A DNA stretch of 64,000 bases from NCBI RefSeq assembly GCF_038237375.1, contig NZ_CP151273.1, positions 3,286,001-3,350,000 of the forward strand. The letters are read 5' to 3'. Made by a program: the position numbers and the translations under genes. The stretch is from Alcaligenes sp. SDU_A2 (GTDB lineage: Bacteria; Pseudomonadota; Gammaproteobacteria; Burkholderiales; Burkholderiaceae_B). Of this stretch, positions 10,530 to 19,582 are shown piece by piece; position 1 is the first letter of the stretch; the number at the start of each line of letters is the position of its first letter. Below the pieces are notes generated by a model. That model saw only the letters and a program-made list of their open reading frames with translations, did no database searches and was not told the DNA's origin.

Positions 10530-11291
10530 TCAGTCGCGCAGCTCGCAATGAGCCGCGAACATATACCCCCAATTGTGAACCGAGCGCACCGGCAAAACAG
10601 CGTCGCCCCGGCTGAACTTGCGCCGCATCCGACTGACCAGCACACCCAGGCGATTAATCAGCAAAGCCGACGGCGGGTCCTGGATCTGGCCGGACGTACC
10701 GGCAATGGCGGTCAGCAATTCATGATGACTGGCACGCCGGTCCGGATGCTGCAAAAGACGTCCGATAAAAGAACGCTCGGTGGTGGTCAGAGCAAAGGAC
10801 TGCCCACCCGGCGCGACCAACGCCCAGCCTTCCTGGGCTAGAAACCAATCGGCGCGCTGCACGGGATCGGACAAGGTCGGCACCTGAATAAGCCGGCGCT
10901 GCAAACTTTGCAAATTGGCAGCCAGCAACTCAAGCGACGAATTTTTGGGACACAACTGATCCGCCCCGCTATGCAAGGCCTGCAGCATAGCGGCATCGGA
11001 ATAATCAGCCTGCATCAGAATGCCCACTTGCGGGCACAGCATACGCAACCGCACCGCCGCCGCGCAAATGTCGGACAGCGCGCCGCCCAACCAGGCAATA
11101 CACACCGAACCCACACTGCGCCCCCGGCTTTGCGCCAGTTGCAGCAAGGCCGTGAAATCGCGGCAGGAAATCGGACGATAGCCCCGTTCGGCCAGGGCCT
11201 GCACCTGCTGCTCGAGCAACATGCGATCGGGAATGACACTGGACAGGTACAGCACAACAGGACCGCCAGCAACGAGATTTGTAACCGACAT
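10530..11291 (-). CDS. OmpR-like regulator with degenerate (pseudo-) receiver domain
   Basis: A 253-residue protein with two domains: an N-terminal receiver-like fold (about residues 10-130, ending with the typical SGADQLCPKNSSLELLAANLQSLQRR, where the family lysine is kept) and a C-terminal winged helix (about 150-250, VSRMRRKFSRG and VHNWGYMF). The acidic pocket near residue 15 and the phospho-accepting aspartate are missing: the equivalent strand reads CIAWLGGAL. So it is probably regulated without phosphorylation, or by a ligand or partner. It is divergent from two XRE genes, and the palindrome at 11342-11357 lies 50 bases upstream of its start. No histidine kinase is nearby. Targets unknown. 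Confidence 0.7.
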   Translation of the reverse strand: MSVTNLVAGGPVVLYLSSVIPDRMLLEQQVQALAERGYRPISCRDFTALLQLAQSRGRSVGSVCIAWLGGALSDICAAAVRLRMLCPQVGILMQADYSDAAMLQALHSGADQLCPKNSSLELLAANLQSLQRRLIQVPTLSDPVQRADWFLAQEGWALVAPGGQSFALTTTERSFIGRLLQHPDRRASHHELLTAIAGTSGQIQDPPSALLINRLGVLVSRMRRKFSRGDAVLPVRSVHNWGYMFAAHCELRD

Positions 11292-11341
11292 AGTTGATAC
11301 CTTAACTATAATGACACCAGATGACCTTCCATGACATTATA

Positions 11342-11357
11342 AATCACAAATGTGATT
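11342..11357. promoter_or_regulatory. Palindromic operator upstream of the first XRE gene
   Basis: AATCACA-AA-TGTGATT is a perfect 7+2+7 inverted repeat. It ends 46 bases before the GTG of the first XRE gene. A related copy stands at exactly the same distance from the second XRE gene. It probably binds one or both XRE proteins; it also lies in the upstream region of the divergent regulator. Confidence 0.65.
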
Positions 11358-11403
11358 AAAAATCAAAACCATCGTGTCGTTCGTTCCATCAACAATCACT
11401 GAT

Positions 11404-11778
11404 GTGAAGAACTTCTCCGACCGCCTGCGATACGCACGGCAACAACGCGGCCTGTCCCAGGCTGATCTGGCACGCCTTTGCAGCCTGAGCCAGAGCGCCA
11501 TTTCGAACTACGAAAACGGCACGCGACGCGATGCACGGGAGATTCTGGACCTGGCCAAGGCACTGAACGTCAGCGCCCAGTGGTTGCGCAACGGCGTGGG
11601 CATTATGGAGCCCCGCTCGGGCGGCATGGTGTTGCTGGAACCGGATGGCGGCCCACCGATTGTCACCTGGCCTTTTCAGCGGTTTTCCGTGGATGAAATC
11701 GTCGCATTGCCCGACGCCGAGCGCGAACTGATCGACCGCACCATACGCCACCTGCTGAACGGTATGAAAACCCGCTGA
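11404..11778 (+). CDS. XRE-family helix-turn-helix regulator, copy 1
   Basis: A 124-residue protein with an N-terminal helix-turn-helix of the Cro/C1 type (LRYARQQRGLSQADLARLCSLSQSAISNYENGTRRDAREI split over residues 6-46) and a short C-terminal part (PPIVTWPFQRFSVDEIVALP, RTIRHLLNGM) shared only with its neighbour. The GTG at 11404 is chosen by alignment with copy 2, whose upstream frame is closed by a stop; a GTG at 11374 would add ten residues. The gene is followed after 92 bases by a close paralogue. The C-terminal part may be for dimerisation or ligand sensing. Target genes are not known; autoregulation through the upstream palindrome is likely. Confidence 0.8.
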   Translation: MKNFSDRLRYARQQRGLSQADLARLCSLSQSAISNYENGTRRDAREILDLAKALNVSAQWLRNGVGIMEPRSGGMVLLEPDGGPPIVTWPFQRFSVDEIVALPDAERELIDRTIRHLLNGMKTR

Positions 11779-11808
11779 CCCGCCCTGGGCAGCGCATCGT
11801 GGCACACC

Positions 11809-11824
11809 CATCACATATGGGATT
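11809..11824. promoter_or_regulatory. Second, degenerate copy of the XRE operator
   Basis: CATCACATATGGGATT matches the 11342-11357 palindrome at 13 of 16 positions and, like it, ends 46 bases before a GTG start. The right arm is less symmetric, so affinity may differ. The 46-base leaders that follow are also clearly alike (shared AAAACCATCGTGT and AACAATCA blocks). Confidence 0.55.
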
Positions 11825-11870
11825 ATCCATGAAAACCATCGTGTATGGCGTTCCATGAACAATCATCATT

Positions 11871-12248
11871 GTGAAGCATTTTTCCGAACGCCTACGTCAT
11901 GCCCGGTTGCAGCGCGGTCTTTCCCAGGCCGAGCTGGCCAGACTGTGCAACCTGAGCCAGAGCGCCATCTCCAACTACGAGAGCGGCACGCGCCGTGACG
12001 CCCGCGAGATCCTGGATCTGGCCAAGGCCCTGAATGTCAGCGCCCAATGGCTCAAAAGCGGGCTTGGACCGATGGAAATCAGTCTGGGCGGCGCACTGGT
12101 GCTGCACGATGCCGGGGACGGCCCCCCTATCGTCACCTGGCCGTTTGGCCGCTTTTCGGTGGATGAAGTCGTCGCGCTGTCCTCCCAGGACCGCGACCAT
12201 CTGGATCAGACCATACGCCATTTGCTCAATGGCATGAAAAACAAATAA
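11871..12248 (+). CDS. XRE-family helix-turn-helix regulator, copy 2
   Basis: A 125-residue paralogue of the preceding gene, alike through the whole length including the leader. The helix-turn-helix (RLRHARLQRGLSQAELARLC, SQSAISNYESGTRRDAREI) is almost identical, so both should read the same DNA site; the middle segment (residues 65-85, MEISLGGALVLHDAGDG) is the main difference. The start is the GTG at 11871; the frame upstream is closed. A tandem gene duplication is the simplest origin. Downstream is the thiC riboswitch, probably unrelated. Confidence 0.8.
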   Translation: MKHFSERLRHARLQRGLSQAELARLCNLSQSAISNYESGTRRDAREILDLAKALNVSAQWLKSGLGPMEISLGGALVLHDAGDGPPIVTWPFGRFSVDEVVALSSQDRDHLDQTIRHLLNGMKNK

Positions 12249-12292
12249 ACCTTATCTGCCCACAAAAGGCTCCAAGACACCTATACTTGTCG

Positions 12293-14354
<2,062 letters not shown>

Positions 14355-14372
14355 CCGATACGGCAAGCACCT

Positions 14373-14421
14373 GACAGGACACCCCGGCCCCGCTTTGCTC
14401 CAAAGGCCGGGATGTCCTGTC
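14373..14421 (+). terminator. Hairpin after thiC
   Basis: GACAGGACACCCCGGCC (14373-14389) pairs with GGCCGGGATGTCCTGTC (14405-14421), 16 of 17 positions. A second hairpin follows at 14424-14447 (CATGGGCGGC with GCCGCCCATG). T-runs are lacking, so this may be a Rho-assisted end or a paired repeat. Confidence 0.55.
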
Positions 14422-14480
14422 CTCATGGGCGGCTACCGCCGCCCATGACCCCGGTCCGGCTGGCCGGAACAGGCAAGAAG

Positions 14481-14505
14481 TAAACAGATCAGGCAAGGAT
14501 TCGTC
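14481..14505 (+). promoter_or_regulatory. Candidate iron-starvation ECF sigma promoter (siderophore reductase)
   Basis: TAAAC (14481-14485), 16 bases, CGTC (14502-14505), 54 bases before the FhuF-like gene. The same element with the same spacing stands upstream of the ornithine monooxygenase and a TonB receptor, with a one-base variant before the formyltransferase. It resembles the TAAA/CGT(C) promoters read by PvdS- and OrbS-type sigma factors. Confidence 0.65.
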
Positions 14506-14559
14506 TTTTAAAAAAGTCCTGTCCTTTAATCTCTGGTTTTCGAGCCTGCTTTTACGCCC

Positions 14560-15330
14560 ATGCACCTTGAGCTGCTTCTGAACAAGATCCTGGCCTTGGT
14601 CCCGGAATACAAAGTTTTTATTTACCCCGAAAAAGCGGCGCTATCGACCCGTTTCAACCCGCCCGCCCATACCCAATTGTTCCGCTTCGACTCGGCGCAG
14701 GCACCCATGTATCTGTCCCTGCTGCACGAAAAGCTGGCACAGGCGCAGGCGCAGGCCGGAAAAATCTATTGGTCGACCACCGCCTGGCGCATCGTCACCT
14801 GGAACCCGATTTTACTTAGCATCATGGCCGTACACAGTATTGGCCGTGGTTTGTGCCTGCAAGGCTGCGGCCTGTGGGTGACCCAAGAAAGCATCGAAGG
14901 CAGCGCCCTGGAAAACCATGCCGCCGCCACTGGCCCGCACGATGCCCTGATCGACTATGCCGGCCAGCAGATCAAGCTCTTGTTTGAACAATTGCATGGG
15001 GCGGCCACACAAAGCTTTCCCCTGCCCCTGAAACTGGCCCAGAAGCTGACAACAGACAGCATCATCGAATGCCTGATCATGCAAAACGAGCTGGCCGGCC
15101 CCGCACAGGCACTGGACCAAACCGAACTCCAGACCCGCCTGAACAAATGGTTGGGCGCGGCCAATCTGCCCCTGGTAAGCGGCACCTTATTGCTGCCCAA
15201 CGGCAGGCTGGGCCTGAACCGCCAGGTCTGTTGCCAATATTACCGGGTAGAACCCGGCGCGGAATGCCCCGACTGCACACGCATTCCCATGCAAAAGCGG
15301 CTGCTCCTGATGGCCGAACACGCCCATTAG
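14560..15330 (+). CDS. FhuF-like siderophore ferric-iron reductase
   Basis: A 256-residue protein expected in the cytoplasm or at the inner membrane, where it reduces ferric siderophore to release iron. The C-terminus has the unusual cysteine motif C224-C225-X10-C236-X2-C239 (VCCQYYRVEPGAECPDC), which in FhuF holds a [2Fe-2S] cluster. The rest is diverged from FhuF and fits the group annotated as siderophore ferric iron reductases. It is preceded by a candidate ECF-sigma promoter and lies at the left edge of the siderophore locus. Its job is likely the final step: taking iron from the imported hydroxamate siderophore. Confidence 0.85.
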   Translation: MHLELLLNKILALVPEYKVFIYPEKAALSTRFNPPAHTQLFRFDSAQAPMYLSLLHEKLAQAQAQAGKIYWSTTAWRIVTWNPILLSIMAVHSIGRGLCLQGCGLWVTQESIEGSALENHAAATGPHDALIDYAGQQIKLLFEQLHGAATQSFPLPLKLAQKLTTDSIIECLIMQNELAGPAQALDQTELQTRLNKWLGAANLPLVSGTLLLPNGRLGLNRQVCCQYYRVEPGAECPDCTRIPMQKRLLLMAEHAH

Positions 15331-15368
15331 GCCCGCCGGTCGCGGCCCCCTTGCGGCCTGGATGGCCT

Positions 15369-15398
15369 GGGCCCCGCTCCATCGGCACGGGGCCCTTT
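15369..15398 (+). terminator. Hairpin after the siderophore reductase gene
   Basis: GGGCCCCG (15369-15376) pairs with CGGGGCCC (15388-15395) across an 11-base loop and is followed by TTT. It separates the reductase from the convergent exporter gene. Confidence 0.55.
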
Positions 15399-15425
15399 CA
15401 CACCAGCAAGGCTAATCTTTCGTTT

Positions 15426-17042
15426 TTAACGGCCTGTCTCGGCATCCGGGACAATCCGCCCGCTTTCCATTTTGATCAAGCGATCAGCCAGATGGAAATA
15501 GCGGTCATCATGGCTGATGACCAGTACGGTCTTGCCCATTGCTTTGAGCTCGGGCAGCAGCTCGTGGTAGAACACATCCTTAAAGACCGGGTCCTGATCG
15601 GCCGCCCATTCGTCAAACACCAGAAAAGGCCGGTCTTCCAGATAGGCAGCCACCAGAGCCAGACGCTTGCGCTGGCCTTGCGACAAAGCCTGTGTGGTAA
15701 ATGCCCCCTCTTTGATCTGCACCTTGTGGTGCAGATTCAGCTTGGTCAGCAAGGCGTTGCCGCGCTCGTCAAAGCCGCTGGAAACGCTATCCAGCAAGCT
15801 GTCGAACAAATGAAAATCGGAAAAAATAGCCGAAAACATCTGCCTGTACTTATCCCGATTGTCATCATCGATCTTCTGGCCATTCAGCTCGATGGTGCCG
15901 TTTTCCGGTTTGTACAAGCCTACCAGCAGCTTAGCCAGACTGGTTTTGCCGCTGCCATTGCCGCCCACCAGATAATTAAGCTGCCCGGGGGCAAAGCTCA
16001 AATCGATCGGGCCCAGCGTAAAGACGTCATTGGTGCCTTCGTGATAATACTGATGCGTCACCCCGCGCAGCACCAAAGAGCGCACCTGCTGCGGACCGGC
16101 CTGTTCGGCCATATGTTCGCTTTGCGTCAGCCCGGCCACCATAGACTCGATATGCCGGGCCGACATGCCGGCCGACTTCATGGGCGGCAGACTATTGATC
16201 ACGGCTTCCAGCGGCCCGACCATATACACCAGCAACAGAGCAAAACCGGTCGTGACCCGCACTTGCTCGGAGGCGCTCTCGGTCAGCACAAACAAGACCA
16301 GACCGATAAACACAAAAATCAGAAAGTTATTCCAGACCGAGGACACAATGTAGATCGTCATGCCCAGGCTGCGTTCGCGCCGCACCTGCTCGATCGAATC
16401 GCGCATGTGCGAACGCAAAAAGCGATCCCGCTTGCCGGCATTCAGGCGCAGTTCCTTGGCACCATTGATCAGCGCATTGAAAATGCCCAACATACGGTCC
16501 TGCTCGTACTCGGCCCGTTGCAAATGCTTGACTGCGCGCAGCCCTGCCAACTGAAACGTCAAAAACCCTGCGCCGATCACAGCGCTGGCAAACAGAAAAA
16601 TCTCCCAGGACAAGGACGCCATGTAAATCAAACAGCCCAGCACAATGGCCGCGTTGGTCAGCATAATGGGCATGAAGCCGAAAAAGAACTTCACATTCAA
16701 TGTGTGTTCGGACATGGCGGCCTGCATCCGGCCCCGCCCCATTGTCTCCAAGGAACGAAAGTCTGCCGCATTGACGTGATCCACAATGTAATTGCGCAAT
16801 TGGGCATGGACCCGCTGGCCCAGGCGCTCCAGCAGGATCTGCGCCGTGGACTGAAACAGCATGGCTGCCAAGGCCGTCGCTGCAAACTGCACGCCTAATT
16901 GCGCCTTGGATGTCTCCGACGAAACCGTGATGACCTCGGTAATCAGGGCCAGCAGTCGCACGCTCAACAAACCGCCGACTACGCTCAAAACAGCGCAAAA
17001 GGTCAGCAAAGGCCAGGATTTCTTGATGAGATACTTAAACAA
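15426..17042 (-). CDS. PvdE-type cyclic-peptide/siderophore ABC exporter
   Basis: Half-size ABC exporter with fused membrane and ATPase domains, the type that moves pyoverdine precursor or syringomycin-like peptides across the inner membrane. Six hydrophobic segments occupy about residues 1-290. The ATPase domain follows with Walker A GGNGSGKTS, the signature ALSQGQRKRLAL, Walker B FLVFDEWAADQDP and the switch histidine in VISHDDRYF. The start is uncertain: a TTG at 17042 has AAGGA 8 bases upstream and gives 538 residues, near PvdE size; an ATG at 17093 would add 17 residues. It is downstream of and co-directional with the formyltransferase gene (gap about 120-170 bases). It probably exports the peptide made by the NRPS line. 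Confidence 0.88.
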   Translation of the reverse strand: MFKYLIKKSWPLLTFCAVLSVVGGLLSVRLLALITEVITVSSETSKAQLGVQFAATALAAMLFQSTAQILLERLGQRVHAQLRNYIVDHVNAADFRSLETMGRGRMQAAMSEHTLNVKFFFGFMPIMLTNAAIVLGCLIYMASLSWEIFLFASAVIGAGFLTFQLAGLRAVKHLQRAEYEQDRMLGIFNALINGAKELRLNAGKRDRFLRSHMRDSIEQVRRERSLGMTIYIVSSVWNNFLIFVFIGLVLFVLTESASEQVRVTTGFALLLVYMVGPLEAVINSLPPMKSAGMSARHIESMVAGLTQSEHMAEQAGPQQVRSLVLRGVTHQYYHEGTNDVFTLGPIDLSFAPGQLNYLVGGNGSGKTSLAKLLVGLYKPENGTIELNGQKIDDDNRDKYRQMFSAIFSDFHLFDSLLDSVSSGFDERGNALLTKLNLHHKVQIKEGAFTTQALSQGQRKRLALVAAYLEDRPFLVFDEWAADQDPVFKDVFYHELLPELKAMGKTVLVISHDDRYFHLADRLIKMESGRIVPDAETGR

Positions 17043-17210
17043 GACTGCATCCTTGATAGATTGCCACCGTATGCCGGCACAAAGCCTCGCCATTTACCGC
17101 CGCGACAGGCTTCAGCGCGCCGACACTACGCAGCAGAAATAAACCGGACTGGGACCACCATGCCCGACGCCGGAAAAAATGGGCCAAACCATGCCCGCGA
17201 ACGCTCTGGG

Positions 17211-18044
17211 TCACGAGCCCTGGGGCTGGCTGGCCAGATAGGCCAAACCATGCGAGAGCGCTGGAAACAAGCTGTGTGTAAAGTTTTTCCAGCGCAATTC
17301 CAGAATGGTGTCATCCGGTTCGATCTGGGTATTGAGCACCTCCCAAAGCACCGGTCCAGAATCAATCCCCTGATCCACGACATGAAATGACGCCCCCGTC
17401 TTGTTCAAGGGCGTCACCGCGCGCGTTGCCATCGTCTGCCAATTCAGAATCTGCTGCCCCCGCGCCCCGTACAACGCATCCAGGGTCGCGGTCGCTCCGC
17501 GCCGACGGTAAGGCGAGTCCTGGCGAGTCAGACCGGGGTGGATATTGACGATCCGACCCTGAAACGGTGCCCCTGGACGAACAAGCTCGTCCAGAATCAC
17601 AATCAAACCGTCCAGTACAACCCAATCCGCCTCCAGCGCCTGAAAGCGTTGCTGCAGGCGCTGCTCGAAGGCTTGCTTACCCGAGCTGCGCGCCGGATCG
17701 CCCACAGGCAGACTGCGATAGGTAGAAGGAATGTTTTCGAGCAGCTCGTTCACGGGCCTGCCCTGCACGCACAGATCCAAGGGATAAATCCAGGGCGAAC
17801 CATCCCGACCGGCCCGGCCATAACTGCCTAGCTTGGCTTGATCGGCGGCGTAATCCGCGATGTCATCGTAAATTAGCGCTTCCAGCGAATACAGATTGCC
17901 CAACTCGGAATCGTTCAACTGATGAACCAGATACTCCAGCGGCGACATCATGTAGCGCCGCTCGCCTTTATAGGCCACCCATTGCCCGGCCTTGTCCGCT
18001 GCGGCGTTACGCAAGGACATTACATAGACTAATTTTCTTTTCAT
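17211..18044 (-). CDS. N5-hydroxyornithine formyltransferase (PvdF-like)
   Basis: A 277-residue formyl-tetrahydrofolate-dependent transferase, the size of PvdF, that formylates N5-hydroxyornithine to give the hydroxamate N5-formyl-N5-hydroxyornithine. The conserved core reads VNIHPGLTRQDSPYRRRGATATLDA, then TGASFHVVDQGIDSGPVL, matching the formyltransferase fold with its catalytic Asn-His-Asp set. The N-terminal half (YKGERRYMMSPLEYL) is the PvdF-specific extension. It is transcribed divergently from the ornithine monooxygenase, its partner enzyme, from a shared promoter region that contains a Fur-like box and two candidate ECF promoters. It was probably the first gene of a unit with the ABC exporter. 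Confidence 0.88.
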   Translation of the reverse strand: MKRKLVYVMSLRNAAADKAGQWVAYKGERRYMMSPLEYLVHQLNDSELGNLYSLEALIYDDIADYAADQAKLGSYGRAGRDGSPWIYPLDLCVQGRPVNELLENIPSTYRSLPVGDPARSSGKQAFEQRLQQRFQALEADWVVLDGLIVILDELVRPGAPFQGRIVNIHPGLTRQDSPYRRRGATATLDALYGARGQQILNWQTMATRAVTPLNKTGASFHVVDQGIDSGPVLWEVLNTQIEPDDTILELRWKNFTHSLFPALSHGLAYLASQPQGS

Positions 18045-18090
18045 GAATCATCCGCATCCGGCTCGCATACCCACGTAGGTATGCCCTGGA

Positions 18091-18115
18091 GACGAACGTC
18101 TATTCATTTTGTTCA
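18091..18115 (-). promoter_or_regulatory. Candidate ECF sigma promoter (formyltransferase)
   Basis: On the minus strand: TGAAC (18115-18111), 16 bases, CGTC (18094-18091), 46 bases before the formyltransferase ATG. It differs by one base from the TAAAC-N16-CGTC element found at three other iron genes. Confidence 0.5.
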
Positions 18116-18132
18116 ATAACAAGAAAAATAAT

Positions 18133-18151
18133 AACAATAACTATCATTCGC
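18133..18151. promoter_or_regulatory. Fur-box-like sequence in divergent promoter
   Basis: Read on the minus strand, GCGAATGATAGTTATTGTT agrees with the 19-base Fur consensus at 13 of 19 positions. It sits between the two divergent candidate ECF promoters and next to the -35 element of the plus-strand one, where bound Fe-Fur could block both. The match is by eye. Confidence 0.55.
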
Positions 18152-18153
18152 AT

Positions 18154-18178
18154 TAAACAAAATGACAGAGAAATCGTC
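18154..18178 (+). promoter_or_regulatory. Candidate ECF sigma promoter (ornithine monooxygenase)
   Basis: TAAAC (18154-18158), 16 bases, CGTC (18175-18178). It lies 93 bases before the monooxygenase start and has the same spacing as the elements at 14481 and 20921. Confidence 0.65.
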
Positions 18179-18271
18179 ATCTTTCCCAATTGACGCACAT
18201 GCACTTTATCCGCGTGCCGGCCACCAACCTGGTCGCACGCACGAAGAACAATGAATGGGATCGGGAAATGT

Positions 18272-19564
18272 ATGACTATCTATGACATGATTGGCATCGG
18301 TTTTGGCCCCTCGAATATGGCCATTGCCATCGCGCTGGAGGAAAGCCTGACCAAAACACACCCAAGCCGCGACCCGCACGATATTTTGAACATGGTATTT
18401 ATCGAGCAGCAGCAGGAATTTGCCTGGCACCCCCACATGCTGCTCAAAGATGCCGACATGCAGATTTCCTACATGAAGGATCTGGCCACGCCGCGCAATC
18501 CCTGCAGCCGCTATTCCTTCATCAACTATATACATAGCCAGGGACGTTTCGATCAGTTCCTGAACCTGAAAAGCTTCAACCCCAGCCGCATCGAATTTAA
18601 CGACTACCTGGGCTGGGCCGCCCGGCAACTGGGCCCCTGGGTGGCCTCGGGCGAACAAGTCATCGAAGTCAGCCCGATCAACGAAAGCCATCACGTCACC
18701 CTGCTCAAGGTCGTTACTCGCAACGCCAAGGGCGAACGCAAGGAGCGTCTTGCCCGCAACCTGATCGCCAGCATCGGCGGCACCCCAAAAATCCCCGATT
18801 TCTGCACCCAGGCCATTCAGGACCCACGGATTTTTCATTCGCATCATTATCTGCAGAAAATCCGGGAAAACAGCCAGGCACAACGCATAGCCGTCATCGG
18901 TGCCGGCCAGAGCGCCGCCGAAATCTTTATGGATCTGGCCTCGCACCAAGATAAAAACGTCGAGCTGATCGCACGCACCTACGCGCCCAAGCCTGCCGAT
19001 GAAACCCCCTTCGTAAACAAAATATTCAACAAGGAATTTGTCGAGCACATCTATCACCTGGAGCCGGATCAACGGCTCGCATTTCTGCAGGAATTTCGTC
19101 ATGCCAACTACGCCTGCATAGACGTAGACCTGCTCAACGCCATGAACCGCCTGCTGTACGAACAACAGGTACAAGGCAAGGAGCGCCTGAACCTGTGCCT
19201 GCGCCACCAGGTTCAGGCCATCACGGCCAGCCCGGACCATATAGAGCTGCGGCTGCATAATTTGAACACCGGCACCAGCGTGCTGCGCCGCTACGACGCC
19301 GTCATTCTGGCCACCGGCTACGAACGCGACCTGCACCACGCCCTGCTCAAGCCGCTACAGCCGTACATGGACGATTTCAGCACTGATCGCTTTTATCGCC
19401 TGAAGACCCGTAGCGAACTCAAACCCACGATCTTCGTGCTTGGCTCTAATGAAACCACCCACGGCCTGAGCGACACCTTACTCTCGCTGACCGCTGTGCG
19501 GGCCGGCGAAGTGGCGCACGTACTGCTGAATCAATTACTGAACCAAGAAATACAAGCCGCTTAA
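18272..19564 (+). CDS. L-ornithine N5-monooxygenase (PvdA-like)
   Basis: FAD- and NADPH-dependent enzyme that makes N5-hydroxyornithine, the first step to the hydroxamate ligand. The 430-residue protein has the FAD motif IGIGFGPSNMAIAIALEE (residues 6-23), WHPHMLLKDADMQISYMKDLATPRNPCSRYSFINYI cut over two conserved blocks, the NADPH motif VIGAGQSAAEIF (about 208-219) and the C-terminal ATGY motif. The start at 18272 (MTIYDMIGIG) matches the family; 18251 is an alternative in frame. It is divergent from the formyltransferase and followed after 18 bases by an acyl-CoA-dehydrogenase-like gene, so those two are probably co-transcribed. Confidence 0.93.
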   Translation: MTIYDMIGIGFGPSNMAIAIALEESLTKTHPSRDPHDILNMVFIEQQQEFAWHPHMLLKDADMQISYMKDLATPRNPCSRYSFINYIHSQGRFDQFLNLKSFNPSRIEFNDYLGWAARQLGPWVASGEQVIEVSPINESHHVTLLKVVTRNAKGERKERLARNLIASIGGTPKIPDFCTQAIQDPRIFHSHHYLQKIRENSQAQRIAVIGAGQSAAEIFMDLASHQDKNVELIARTYAPKPADETPFVNKIFNKEFVEHIYHLEPDQRLAFLQEFRHANYACIDVDLLNAMNRLLYEQQVQGKERLNLCLRHQVQAITASPDHIELRLHNLNTGTSVLRRYDAVILATGYERDLHHALLKPLQPYMDDFSTDRFYRLKTRSELKPTIFVLGSNETTHGLSDTLLSLTAVRAGEVAHVLLNQLLNQEIQAA

Positions 19565-19582
19565 GCCAGGGACACGCACCTT

